Origin: CAYVLA01 sp964549615 [NCBI: uncultured Thermococci archaeon]
GTDB lineage: Archaea; CAYQAE01; CAYVLA01
NCBI GenBank assembly: GCA_964549615.1
Contig: CAZJVP010000064.1
Coordinates: 1-29,102 of the forward strand
Length of the DNA: 29,102 nucleotides
Direction of reading: 5' to 3'
The translations under genes and the position numbers were made by a program. This document shows positions 15,623-23,176 of the stretch, one piece after another. Position 1 is the stretch's first letter, and each line of letters opens with the position of its first letter. The notes under the pieces were generated by a model, which worked only from the letters and a program-made list of their open reading frames with translations, was not told the origin of the DNA and did not search any database.

Positions 15623-16594
15623 ATGTCGATCCACAGACTCCTCGCCCTAAGCACCATGGCTTTGTTGGTCCACCTTGTCGCGGGGCAGAACCTGCCGAAG
15701 CCACTGATCGTCGTCTACAGCGGCACGGACACCGCGATCGCCCAGGCCCTCGCCTCGCTGATCGAGCAGGATCCGAGGTTCGATGGGGAGACCCTCGTCG
15801 TCTCAAGCCCCAGTGCCGTCGACTTGGCCACCCTCCTGCCCACAACGCAGTGCATCGTGATCTACTCGGACCACAAGGACCATCTCCTGGGCCTTGAGAC
15901 AACCATCCCGCCCTTTTTCAACCTCGGGGGCGGGCTGGTCGGAATCAGGGACGCCTGCTACCAGCCTTCTGCCGGGAACCTCTCAAGGGATGTCTTCCCG
16001 GTTTATGGGAACTTCTCGATCGTCAAGACCTCCACTGCCCAGAAGCGGGTCCGGACCTACGTCCAGGTTGGCACGTCCGACTTGACCGCAGGGCTCCCGG
16101 AGAGGTTCCAACTCGTCAGCATGGGAACGTTCCTCCATGCGGACAAGAACGGAACCTACATCCCGATCCCGGCATCCGCCCGGATCATGTACGAGGACGA
16201 GGAGACCGGATCGCCGCTTGTGGTGAGCTACGAGAGCGAGGGAGGAGGTCGGTCCGTCGCCCTGCCGGGAGTGATGGTCGTCAAGACTGCGCGCGTTGAT
16301 GTGTACTACGGCACCCTGCTGGCGGACGAGAACTTCGTGAAGCTCTTCACAAACTCGGTCTTCTGGGCAGCCGCCAGCCCAAGGTTCGCGAGGGTCACGC
16401 AAGACCTAGCAGGCAAGCTAGCGACAATCCAGGAGGAAAGCCAGAGCATCAAGGAGCGGGCCGAGCTGGCGATGAAGAGGCAGCGACAGAAGCGGATTGT
16501 CACGGTTGGGCTGGTCTGGATCCTCGGCCTCAGCGCCTGCGCGCTCATCACGAAGAAGCTGGTCCTTGCGCCGATTCGGAACGAGGTTGCCTAG
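15623..16594 (+). CDS. Secreted, membrane-anchored ThuA-like (GATase1 fold) protein
   Basis: The protein has 323 residues. Residues 1-21 are a signal peptide. Residues about 27-255 resemble the ThuA/class-I-amidotransferase fold: an opening strand LIVVYSG (28-34), the GGGLVGIRDAC turn (102-112) where ThuA has GGGxVGxH, the TSDLTAGLPERFQL strand typical of ThuA, and a late GGGRSVALPGVM strand. Cys112 sits next to the nucleophile-elbow position of class I amidotransferases. A charged helix precedes the membrane span (about 292-311), which is followed by a short tail. Topology therefore mirrors the 410-residue protein on the other strand. SD GGTGAGG (15608-15614) is present. ThuA itself acts in trehalose-type disaccharide use in bacteria; the role of this outer-face version is unknown. 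Confidence 0.75.
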   Translation: MSIHRLLALSTMALLVHLVAGQNLPKPLIVVYSGTDTAIAQALASLIEQDPRFDGETLVVSSPSAVDLATLLPTTQCIVIYSDHKDHLLGLETTIPPFFNLGGGLVGIRDACYQPSAGNLSRDVFPVYGNFSIVKTSTAQKRVRTYVQVGTSDLTAGLPERFQLVSMGTFLHADKNGTYIPIPASARIMYEDEETGSPLVVSYESEGGGRSVALPGVMVVKTARVDVYYGTLLADENFVKLFTNSVFWAAASPRFARVTQDLAGKLATIQEESQSIKERAELAMKRQRQKRIVTVGLVWILGLSACALITKKLVLAPIRNEVA

Positions 16595-16634
16595 CCTCCG
16601 GCTTGGACGCACAAGACCCGATCCCCATTGGAAG

Positions 16635-16674
16635 ATACTTTTAACCCACCCCCGCCTGCCGGCCTAGCGGTGAT
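16635..16674 (+). promoter_or_regulatory. Promoter and Shine-Dalgarno fixing the TTG start of the sugar isomerase
   Basis: TATA-like ATACTTTTAA lies at 16635-16644. SD GGTGAT at 16669-16674 is three bases before TTG 16678. Together they justify the rare TTG start. Confidence 0.7.
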
Positions 16675-16677
16675 TGC

Positions 16678-17457
16678 TTGAAGCTCTGTTGCACGAGCTA
16701 CTCGATGAGGGATTACATCACAAGAGGCAAGATGGACTTCTTCAGCTACATGGACTTCGGGCGGGACCTGGGATGGGATGCCGTTGAGCTGCACTACAGA
16801 CATTTCCCGACCATGGAGAGGGACTACCTCCGAAAGCTCAAGGCCCATGCAGTGAAGTCGGGCGTCGAGCTGGGCATAGTCTCGGGCGCCAACAACTTCA
16901 CCGTCCCCGACGCTCGAGAAAGGGAGGAGAACGTGAAGGGCCTGATCAGGGCGCTGGAGGTTGCGGAGTACCTCGGCTGCCCGCAGGTCAGGGCCTTCGG
17001 CGGGCCGGTGCCGGAAGGGATCCCAAAGGAGCGGGCCACCGAGTGGTGCATCGAGTGCTTCCGGAAGGTCATGCCGGTCGCTGAGGACAAGGGGATAGTT
17101 GTCGGGCTGGAGAACCACGGCGGCGTGACGCTGACCTCCGACGACGTCCTGGGGATCCTTCGGGCCGTCGACTCCGAGTGGCTTGGGCTGAACATGGACA
17201 CGAACAACTTCCCCAAGGAGGAGCGGTACGAGCACATGGAGAAGGTCGCGCCCCACATCGTGCAGATCCACGCCAAGGTCCTCGAAGCCGATGAGAAGAA
17301 GGGTGACCGCACGATCGACTACGACCGGGTGCTCTCCATCGCAAGAAAGGCCGGCTTCAACGGCTTCGTGTCCATCGAGTACGAGGGAAAGGAGGATGCA
17401 TGGAAAGGAGTCACGAAGGCGTCCAAGTATTTCAGAGCGGTGCTCCGCGGCAGCTAG
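16678..17457 (+). CDS. Sugar phosphate isomerase/epimerase (xylose isomerase-like TIM barrel)
   Basis: The protein has 259 residues. It belongs to the AP-endonuclease-2/xylose-isomerase-like barrel family. The divalent-metal ligands can be placed: Glu145 in GLENHGG, Asp174 in NMDTNNF, His198 in VQIHAK, and Glu234 in SIEYEG. N-terminal VELHYRHFP (36-44) corresponds to the second barrel strand. Members interconvert ketoses/aldoses or epimerise sugars, inosose or hydroxypyruvate. The actual substrate is unknown. Codon use matches its neighbours. It starts with TTG, supported by a close SD and a TATA box. It follows the ThuA-like gene but has its own promoter. Confidence 0.87.
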   Translation: MKLCCTSYSMRDYITRGKMDFFSYMDFGRDLGWDAVELHYRHFPTMERDYLRKLKAHAVKSGVELGIVSGANNFTVPDAREREENVKGLIRALEVAEYLGCPQVRAFGGPVPEGIPKERATEWCIECFRKVMPVAEDKGIVVGLENHGGVTLTSDDVLGILRAVDSEWLGLNMDTNNFPKEERYEHMEKVAPHIVQIHAKVLEADEKKGDRTIDYDRVLSIARKAGFNGFVSIEYEGKEDAWKGVTKASKYFRAVLRGS

Positions 17458-17511
17458 CATTCCGTGACGCGCTTCCTGCGGGAAGCCGCAGATCTTTGCA
17501 CCATCGATGCA

Positions 17512-18534
17512 CTAGGAATCAACCGTTACGAGGGCCTTCACCGGGCGGACCCTGCCCTCGTCGATCGCCCGGAAGGCCTCAGGTGCCTCATCCAGGTTGA
17601 ATCTGTGGCTCACGAGCGGACCCACGCGAATCCTTCCCTCGGCGATCAGCTCAATCGCCCCTTGAAACATCCCGCACGAGTTCCTGGATCCAAGGACGTC
17701 CAATTCCTTTCGTATCACGACGATCGGTTTGAAGGGAATGGCCTCTCCCGTCAGGCCAACGAGCACGACCCTTCCGGCCGCCGACACGACGTCGATCGCC
17801 TGCCTGATGGTCGGCTCGCTCCCCACCGCCTCGATCACGACGTTGGGGCCGTCTCCCGATGTCAGGTCCTTTAGCGCCTCAGACAGATCCCGTCTCTCCG
17901 GATCGATCGCTGCATCGGCACCAAGCCTCTTTGCAAGGGCGAGGCGGCCCGGGTCGATGTCGGATGCAATGACCCAAGCCCCCCTGGAGCTAGCCACCTG
18001 AAGGACAAGCAGCCCTATCGGCCCGGCCCCGATCACGAGAACCGTATCACCGGACGTCACGCGAGCCCGTTTGACGGCTTGACACGCGACGGCGGCAGGC
18101 TCGCACAGGGCCGCGTGATCGGCAGGGATCTTTCCGGGCACGGGGTAGACCAGCTCTTCCGGGACGCGCACGTACTCGCACATCGCCCCGTCCTCGTGGA
18201 CGCCCATCACCCTCAGATTGACGCAACAGTTGTACCGTCCTTGCCTGCAAGGATAGCAACCCCCGCACCTCAGCAGCGGCTCGACCGTTACGAGCTGCCC
18301 TTCCTTCAGCCGAGAGGTCGGGCCAACCAGCGTGCCCGAGATCTCATGCCCCGGTATCCGCGGGTAGGTCTGGAAGGGCTGCGTGCCCCGATAGGCATGC
18401 ACGTCCGACCCGCAGATCCCGACTGCCTTGACCTTGATCAGAGCCCAGCCCCTGGTCGGCCCAGCGGGAGGAGGCCTATCCTCAACCACAATCTCCCTCG
18501 GCTTCCGGAGCACCACGCATTTCAGAACGCTCAC
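17512..18534 (-). CDS. Zinc-dependent sorbitol/threonine-type dehydrogenase (MDR family)
   Basis: The protein has 340 residues. Catalytic zinc ligands are Cys41 in ICGSDVHAY and His63-Glu64 in PGHEISG, with Glu145 in ALCEPAA. The four structural-zinc Cys are 90, 93, 96 and 104. The nucleotide motif GAGPIG is at 169-174, followed by an acidic ASDID strand end that favours NAD over NADP. The pattern is closest to sorbitol, threonine or galactitol-type dehydrogenases. It is the second such enzyme in the window and is clearly distinct from the first. GTG 18534 overlaps the TGA of the upstream UPF0282 gene in a GTGA, so translation is coupled. GTG 18537 directly before is equally possible. Confidence 0.88.
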   Translation of the reverse strand: MSVLKCVVLRKPREIVVEDRPPPAGPTRGWALIKVKAVGICGSDVHAYRGTQPFQTYPRIPGHEISGTLVGPTSRLKEGQLVTVEPLLRCGGCYPCRQGRYNCCVNLRVMGVHEDGAMCEYVRVPEELVYPVPGKIPADHAALCEPAAVACQAVKRARVTSGDTVLVIGAGPIGLLVLQVASSRGAWVIASDIDPGRLALAKRLGADAAIDPERRDLSEALKDLTSGDGPNVVIEAVGSEPTIRQAIDVVSAAGRVVLVGLTGEAIPFKPIVVIRKELDVLGSRNSCGMFQGAIELIAEGRIRVGPLVSHRFNLDEAPEAFRAIDEGRVRPVKALVTVDS

Positions 18535-19523
18535 CACCCGAGCGCTACCTTGTAGACGTCCCTCATCCCGGTCTCTTCCAAGACGCCTCGAAGCCTGCCG
18601 GGAACCCTTCCGCGTTCAAGGTCGTGGTGAAACTCCTCGTCGACTTCCTCTTTTTCGTACAGCTCTTGGCGACGAGCTTCGTGCTGCAGGACTGGGACGC
18701 CTTCTGCCTCGGCAGCACACTGCACCCCGTCACCCAGATCGCCCGCTTCTTGAAGGTAATTGCGCCAATCCACGGACCGGAGCAGATGGTGGTCAACCAC
18801 CACCTTGGGAACTTCTGCGGCCAGCCGTCGAAGAAGCCGCAGCGAGATCTCCCTCTCCTGCCGCCGGACCCTCTCGCTGTCGAAGATCGGGGGCCCAGCC
18901 ACCACGGCAAGCCCAGGCCCCTGAGCCAGCATCCAATCGACGCAGCCCTCGTTGAGCAACTGCACATCGGATGCATGAACCATCCTTTCCCCGCCGTCGT
19001 CGATCGACGTGCCCACGACGTATCCCTGGACGGTGCCCTCCGTCCCGTGCCAGAGCGCGGGCGAGAAGGAGATCGTCGTCTTCCCGAATCCGAAGCTCCT
19101 CCCGTCGGCAATCTGAAATGCGCTGGCCTTCCGCGCGTAGACCCTACGGAACTCCCTACCCCTCTCTCCCTGTTGGTCGGTGACGTTCCTGTCAGGATCC
19201 TTGCAGAAGAGCATCTTTCCCGTGTAGGCTCGATCTGCAAAAGCCCTTGTGCTGAAGGTCGTTACAAGATCGTTGCCAAGCGGGGACAGGTGATCCAGGT
19301 GGTAGTGAGAAGTGACCACGGCATCGGCCTGGTCGCAGAGCGCAAGCATCGCGGAGCGCTTCCTGATGAGCACCTCGTACTCGACGGGGTGCGGCTTCAG
19401 TCCGGACCTGGCATGGCAGGCGGCGCTTGGGTCTATCAGGACGGCAAGCTCTGCCGTCCTGACGAAGGTGCACATCGACCGTATGCCCATGCTCTCGAAA
19501 GCCACGAGTCGGACGTCCATCAT
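18531..19523 (-). CDS. UPF0282 family metallo-beta-lactamase-fold protein
   Basis: The protein has 330 residues. The opening ESMGIRSMCTFV (10-21) and LIDPSAA (29-35) are the archaeal UPF0282 pattern. The metal motif SHYHLDH (72-78) is the family version of HxHxDH, and later DVQLL, VVAGPPIF and VDHHLLRS provide further ligands. The fold suggests a di-metal hydrolase. UPF0282 has no established substrate. A TATA-like TCATTTTTCA lies 21-30 nt upstream of ATG 19523, giving a leaderless mRNA. The stop overlaps the start of the zinc dehydrogenase, so both are made from one mRNA, which is an unexpected pairing for this conserved archaeal family. Confidence 0.85.
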   Translation of the reverse strand: MMDVRLVAFESMGIRSMCTFVRTAELAVLIDPSAACHARSGLKPHPVEYEVLIRKRSAMLALCDQADAVVTSHYHLDHLSPLGNDLVTTFSTRAFADRAYTGKMLFCKDPDRNVTDQQGERGREFRRVYARKASAFQIADGRSFGFGKTTISFSPALWHGTEGTVQGYVVGTSIDDGGERMVHASDVQLLNEGCVDWMLAQGPGLAVVAGPPIFDSERVRRQEREISLRLLRRLAAEVPKVVVDHHLLRSVDWRNYLQEAGDLGDGVQCAAEAEGVPVLQHEARRQELYEKEEVDEEFHHDLERGRVPGRLRGVLEETGMRDVYKVALGW

Positions 19524-19575
19524 GGCGCGCTCCGATGCCGCCCTGAAAAATGACCCGATCCGAAGATCTAGACCG

Positions 19576-20778
19576 CTAGATCAGGCCGTTGAGCCCCTCC
19601 TGCAGGTCGGCCCGGGCGGCATTCTCGATCCTTGCTCCCCCTTTGAACAGGTTGCCGCTGATGATCGCAGATCTCATGCCCTCGCAGAGCAGGATCTGCG
19701 GCCGGTCCTTCCAGAACGTGCAGCCCGAAACGATCAGGGAACCTCCCCTGGCCTCTATCGCCCGGTAGCCCTTCTTGCTGTGGTCCCAATCGCAGAAGTT
19801 GCACTGGGAGAAACTCACCACTCCTTTTCCCCCAACCAGGGCCACCCTTTCGGCTGGTCCCCAGAAGCTGTTGTTCGCAAGCTGGACGACCCCGTCGAAC
19901 TCCGGGCCCACCTCCATCATCGCATCCGAGCCCTCGCCCCCGACCCATTCCCCGTTCGTGATGAGGAGGCCCGGCCGCTGCGTGTGCTCGACTAGAAGGG
20001 CCCTGTGCGCCCAGTCCGCAGCTATTCCTAGGAAGTTCCCGTTGCACGCCCCGTACTTGGACTTGGTGAAGCGGTAGCCCACGCGGCAACCGTAACTGAA
20101 GGTGTTCAGGTGGTATTCCCAGTCCGACCTTGCGATGACGAACGCCTCGCAGTGGTCCCAGAGATACCTGATGAGTGCCTTGTCGTCAGGTGTGTTCGGC
20201 GCCTCCGACCTAAACCAGTAGTGCGGGTTGAAGTGCACGTTCTCTACCCTGCCTATATCGCTGCATCCATCGATGACCACGCCCTTGTGCAGGGGGGTGC
20301 CGAAGACGTTGCGGATGTGGTGCAGCTCGTGCGGCTGGCTAAAATCGATGCCGAAGTACGAGTTGACCAATGTCACATCCAGCACGGATGAGTGCATGCC
20401 CGTGCCGCGTATGGATGGCGGGTACGGCACAACGCCGGGAAGCATCTGTTCTGGGTAGAGGATGGTCACCCCCCTCAGAGCAGATGACGGTCCGAGCACG
20501 ACGAGCGGCGGGCCCTTCTCATCTCCCCGTCCGCCGTAGGCCAGGAGAACCGTTCCCTTCAACCCCTGAGCGTGGTGGGGCGATTCCCAACTTCCCTGAA
20601 GCGTCACGCCCGATGGCACTTGCAGGCTTCCGTCCAACCTGTACCGACCGGCCGGGAGGAAAACCTCGCCGCCGCCCGAGGTGCCCACCCTGTCCAGTTG
20701 GCTCTGGATCATGGCCGTCGCGTCCAAGGTCTCGTTGCGAGGCGGAGACACCGTCATCCTTGCGCTCAAGCCCAACAC
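19576..20778 (-). CDS. Right-handed beta-helix protein, pectate-lyase-3-like
   Basis: About 400 residues from GTG 20778. The segment GGGEVFLPAGRYRLDGSLQVPSGVTLQGSW (roughly 35-65) is the start of the pectate_lyase_3/polygalacturonase-type beta-helix, preceded by TAMIQSQLDR as in those enzymes. The remainder shows short strand-turn repeats with Asn/Gly turns (ISGNLFKGG, VSGCTFWKD). No signal peptide is seen, so it may be cytoplasmic or exported by another route. Catalytic residues are not evident. It could be a lyase, glycosidase or binding protein. The frame runs open to 20859. GTG 20778 is chosen because a good TATA box (20803-20810) lies 25-32 nt upstream of it. ATG 20757 and ATG 20841 are alternatives. 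Confidence 0.75.
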   Translation of the reverse strand: MLGLSARMTVSPPRNETLDATAMIQSQLDRVGTSGGGEVFLPAGRYRLDGSLQVPSGVTLQGSWESPHHAQGLKGTVLLAYGGRGDEKGPPLVVLGPSSALRGVTILYPEQMLPGVVPYPPSIRGTGMHSSVLDVTLVNSYFGIDFSQPHELHHIRNVFGTPLHKGVVIDGCSDIGRVENVHFNPHYWFRSEAPNTPDDKALIRYLWDHCEAFVIARSDWEYHLNTFSYGCRVGYRFTKSKYGACNGNFLGIAADWAHRALLVEHTQRPGLLITNGEWVGGEGSDAMMEVGPEFDGVVQLANNSFWGPAERVALVGGKGVVSFSQCNFCDWDHSKKGYRAIEARGGSLIVSGCTFWKDRPQILLCEGMRSAIISGNLFKGGARIENAARADLQEGLNGLI

Positions 20779-20802
20779 CGCAAGGTTCGATGGATCAAGG
20801 TT

Positions 20803-20810
20803 CTTATAAC
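20803..20810 (-). promoter_or_regulatory. TATA box of the beta-helix gene
   Basis: GTTATAAG on the minus strand lies 25-32 nt upstream of GTG 20778 and inside the longer frame, which argues for the shorter protein. Confidence 0.5.
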
Positions 20811-20916
20811 TTCCATGGACCCCGCCCGGTGCCGTCACCATCCCGAGCCATTGCGCCAACGGGCGAACGGAGGGGCGGACCCTGCGCGTTCATTCAGCCC
20901 GTGGACCGGGCGGAAG

Positions 20917-20925
20917 TACTTATAG
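20917..20925 (+). promoter_or_regulatory. TATA box of the SGNH esterase gene
   Basis: TACTTATAG lies 24-32 nt upstream of GTG 20949 and supports a leaderless GTG start. The beta-helix promoter is about 110 bp away on the other strand. Confidence 0.6.
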
Positions 20926-20948
20926 CCGCTACAAGTCAGCCGGAACGG

Positions 20949-21710
20949 GTGTCGCGCGTGAGCCGCAAGGATATGTGGTCGGAACCCTTCAAGAGGATGG
21001 TCGTGATGGGAGAGAGCACGGTGCAGGGCGGGCCGTGGTTGACCAGGCAAGAGGATCGATGGCCCGACGTTCTGGCCCGGCTGATAGACTCCTGCCAAGA
21101 TAGCCCAGTGGAGTACCATAACAAGGGAATCGGCGCCAATGCCATATCCCCCCGCAGTCCTGGATACCCTTCGTCGGCTAAGCCAAGCGCCCTGGAACGC
21201 TATCGCAGGGACGTGATCGATCTGAAGCCCGATCTCTTCATACTGTGCTACGGGCTGAACGACATGCGCGCGGCCATGGACGTTGGGGAGTTCTCCGAGG
21301 ACATGCAGACCATCATAGGCGATGTCAAGGATGCCTGCGCACCGCTCATCGTGCTGACCACGGTCTACTATATGACGGGGTGGAGGAGCTACCCGCCCTT
21401 CGACAAGGGAAGCGTCGAGTTGGCCCTGCAGTACAACGAGGCCATCCAACGGCTTGGAATAGCAAACGGCTGCATAGTCTCGGATGTCTGGGATGCGGAA
21501 GGCGGCGCGGACTGGCTGATCAACCCCGACGGGGTCCACGCCAACTACGTGGGAAACCTGATCATCGCGCACAGGGTCTTCAGGGACATCGCCGTGAACT
21601 GCAGTTGCCTCTCGAAGGCCACCTTCGAGCGGACCAGGGACACGAGATGGGTCAGGGACACGACGGCCTCCAGGAGGCAATTAGGGGACCCCTTCACGAA
21701 GACATGGTGA
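20949..21710 (+). CDS. SGNH/GDSL-type esterase
   Basis: The protein has 253 residues. Block I reads VVMGESTV, so the nucleophile is Ser23 with Glu in place of the usual Asp of GDS. Block II supplies Gly in NKGIGANAIS, block III is YGLND with Asn104, and block V DGVHAN gives Asp194 and His197. The catalytic set is therefore complete. SGNH enzymes deacetylate sugars, pectin (rhamnogalacturonan acetylesterase) or lipids. Next to a beta-helix protein an acetylated-polysaccharide substrate is plausible but unproven. No signal peptide. GTG 20949 fits the TATA box; GTG 20958 and ATG 20973 are alternatives. The longer upstream frame is antisense to the beta-helix gene and is discarded. Confidence 0.83.
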   Translation: MSRVSRKDMWSEPFKRMVVMGESTVQGGPWLTRQEDRWPDVLARLIDSCQDSPVEYHNKGIGANAISPRSPGYPSSAKPSALERYRRDVIDLKPDLFILCYGLNDMRAAMDVGEFSEDMQTIIGDVKDACAPLIVLTTVYYMTGWRSYPPFDKGSVELALQYNEAIQRLGIANGCIVSDVWDAEGGADWLINPDGVHANYVGNLIIAHRVFRDIAVNCSCLSKATFERTRDTRWVRDTTASRRQLGDPFTKTW

Positions 21711-22191
21711 CGTGGAGCCTCTATTTGCCCAACACCCACACGCCTAGATGATCAACCTCAGCCCGGCAGGCGTCCCATGCCTCAATGCTCACATGGACCC
21801 GCCTGACTCCATCCCGCACCCAGCTTAAGGACCCTGGACCTCCTCCAAGACCTTGCCCTTTGAGCCCACGACCGCTGGCCTGGCCGTGTCTTGAACCGCT
21901 CGGTCGTTCAGCGCTCCGATCTGCCCGCCCGACGCAACCAGGGACGTCGGCCTCGTGCCGCCTCTTCACCGTCACGAGCCCCTGAGCACAGAGCCTCCAT
22001 AATGCCTTCGCCTTCTAGCCCCCGAGCATGCACCGAGACGTGGCCGCGCCTACATGCCAGATGCGTCCGAACCCTGTCGGTCCTGCAGCGTTCAATCCCT
22101 TGGAGAAGTCAGACGGGATGAACCAAGAAGGAATCAACGACCGCGGACACATGAGCCGGACCTGAGATCTCGACGATCGAGAACGATCGCC
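21711..22191. other. Gene-free stretch between esterase and vapC
   Basis: About 480 bp without a supported gene. Frames are Pro/Arg/Ser-rich on both strands. The minus-strand frame at 21721-21975 ends in a protein-like stretch but has no start signal or family. A 15-bp hairpin at 22168-22182 lies just past the vapC stop. I see no RNA gene or insertion element. Confidence 0.45.
22168..22182. repeat. Perfect inverted repeat downstream of vapC
   Basis: TCTCGA-CGA-TCGAGA is a 6-3-6 perfect stem-loop 9 nt beyond the vapC stop. No T-run follows on the minus strand, so it is not a typical archaeal terminator. It may stabilise the mRNA end. Confidence 0.4.
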
Positions 22192-22620
22192 TTAGACGCT
22201 TCTGGTCGTCAATCTTCGTATGCCTCTCAGGCGATCAAGATGCTTGTCGAAGCTGTAAATCTCGGTTAGGCCGAGCCTCGTCATGGCTACCCATGCCAGC
22301 GCGTCGTTGGCGCTCACTTCAGCTTCCTTCGCCATCGCAAGTGCCTCTTCGTAGTCCTCTCGACCGACAGGGAGTATGGCGAGATTCCCGCTGGCCGCGG
22401 CCCAGGACAGGAATCCCAGGGACTCACGCAGGCCGAGACCCGTCTCGATGATGTTCACAACCTCGGACAGATGCGCAGTCGTCATGGCGGCCTCCTCTCC
22501 GGCCTCGAGGGCCTCCACGATCGACTTTGCTTCTTCTTTCGCCTTCTTCTCCTTCGGCGTCAGATCCCTGCGAGGAACCAGGAAAGCGTGCAGGAATACG
22601 TTGGAGTCGACAAACCTCAT
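22192..22620 (-). CDS. vapC: VapC-type PIN-domain toxin (ribonuclease)
   Basis: The protein has 142 residues, the usual PIN toxin length. The acidic metal-binding residues are in place: Asp5 in FVDSNVFL, Glu53 in HLSEVVN, Asp106 in SANDALAW, and Asp125 in YSFDKHLD. VapC toxins are Mg-dependent RNases that cleave tRNA or rRNA when released from the antitoxin. ATG 22620 overlaps the antitoxin stop (ATGA), so both are produced from one mRNA. The Lys/Glu-rich helix at about 22-45 is an insertion seen in some archaeal VapCs. Confidence 0.9.
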   Translation of the reverse strand: MRFVDSNVFLHAFLVPRRDLTPKEKKAKEEAKSIVEALEAGEEAAMTTAHLSEVVNIIETGLGLRESLGFLSWAAASGNLAILPVGREDYEEALAMAKEAEVSANDALAWVAMTRLGLTEIYSFDKHLDRLRGIRRLTTRSV

Positions 22621-22856
22621 CGCTTAGGCCCCAATAATGCCCTCTTCAGCGAATGCGCATCCAGAAAATCTGCAGCATCCGGCACCCTGATGCTGTCGAA
22701 GAACTCAGAGGGCTTCACAGGCTCGACCGGCAGCATCTCTATCATGTTTCCGCGCTTTCTCAGCATGACACTGTCGGACTTCCAATCCCGCCTCCACTCT
22801 GCCGGGACTGAGACCCTTCCCTGCCCGTCAAGCCTCCTCACGACCGCTTCGGCCAA
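22617..22856 (-). CDS. vapB: AbrB/SpoVT-type antitoxin of the VapBC pair
   Basis: The protein has 79 residues. The N-terminal VVRRLDGQGRVSVPAEWRRD (5-24) is the swapped-hairpin AbrB DNA-binding motif ('..D.qGRvslP.e.R..'). The C-terminal half (about 45-79) is the variable region that wraps the toxin. It would neutralise VapC and repress its own promoter. It starts with TTG 22856, preceded by purine-rich GGGGAG and GAGGAG. A TATA-like element lies about 60 nt upstream. No earlier in-frame ATG is available. Confidence 0.83.
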   Translation of the reverse strand: MAEAVVRRLDGQGRVSVPAEWRRDWKSDSVMLRKRGNMIEMLPVEPVKPSEFFDSIRVPDAADFLDAHSLKRALLGPKR

Positions 22857-23176
22857 CGCTCCTCGGCTCCCCTTGCCAGGATTCAGTTTTTCACCACAAC
22901 TTCGATTTCACCCAAATTTAACTCTTTTGGCAATGAGCAACGTCGCCGCTCCCAGGCGTTCATGAGGGTCTTGGAAAGCGCGAGGAGCAGGTGACTTCAT
23001 AGTCCCCACGGACAACTCTTGATCCCCGTTTCAGCCATCGATCGACTCAACTGAGCGGCGCACGGACTGATTTGGTGCAGGCTCACCCAGGCCCGACCAG
23101 ATCTTCCACGCACTGCGCTATGATCTGACTACCCAAGAAGGGTTAACAAAGCAATTTAACCCAGGCGGATGAGTCT
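22857..23176. other. Divergent intergenic region of vapBC and the NifB-like gene
   Basis: About 320 bp without a gene. It holds an AAATTTAA element (22914-22921) that on the minus strand would serve vapBC, and the TATA box of the NifB-like gene near its right end. Nothing else is recognised in the middle part. Confidence 0.5.
23152..23160 (+). promoter_or_regulatory. TATA box of the NifB-like gene
   Basis: CAATTTAAC places transcription start near 23178-23185, supporting a leaderless TTG start at 23177 or 23183. Confidence 0.5.

Noticed and set aside
16591-17460. A 289-codon minus-strand frame over the sugar isomerase
   Set aside because: The opposite strand holds an isomerase with all metal ligands, SD and TATA box.
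20370-20948. N-terminal extension of the SGNH esterase frame by about 190 codons
   Set aside because: It is antisense to the beta-helix gene, lacks domain character and lies upstream of a well-placed TATA box.
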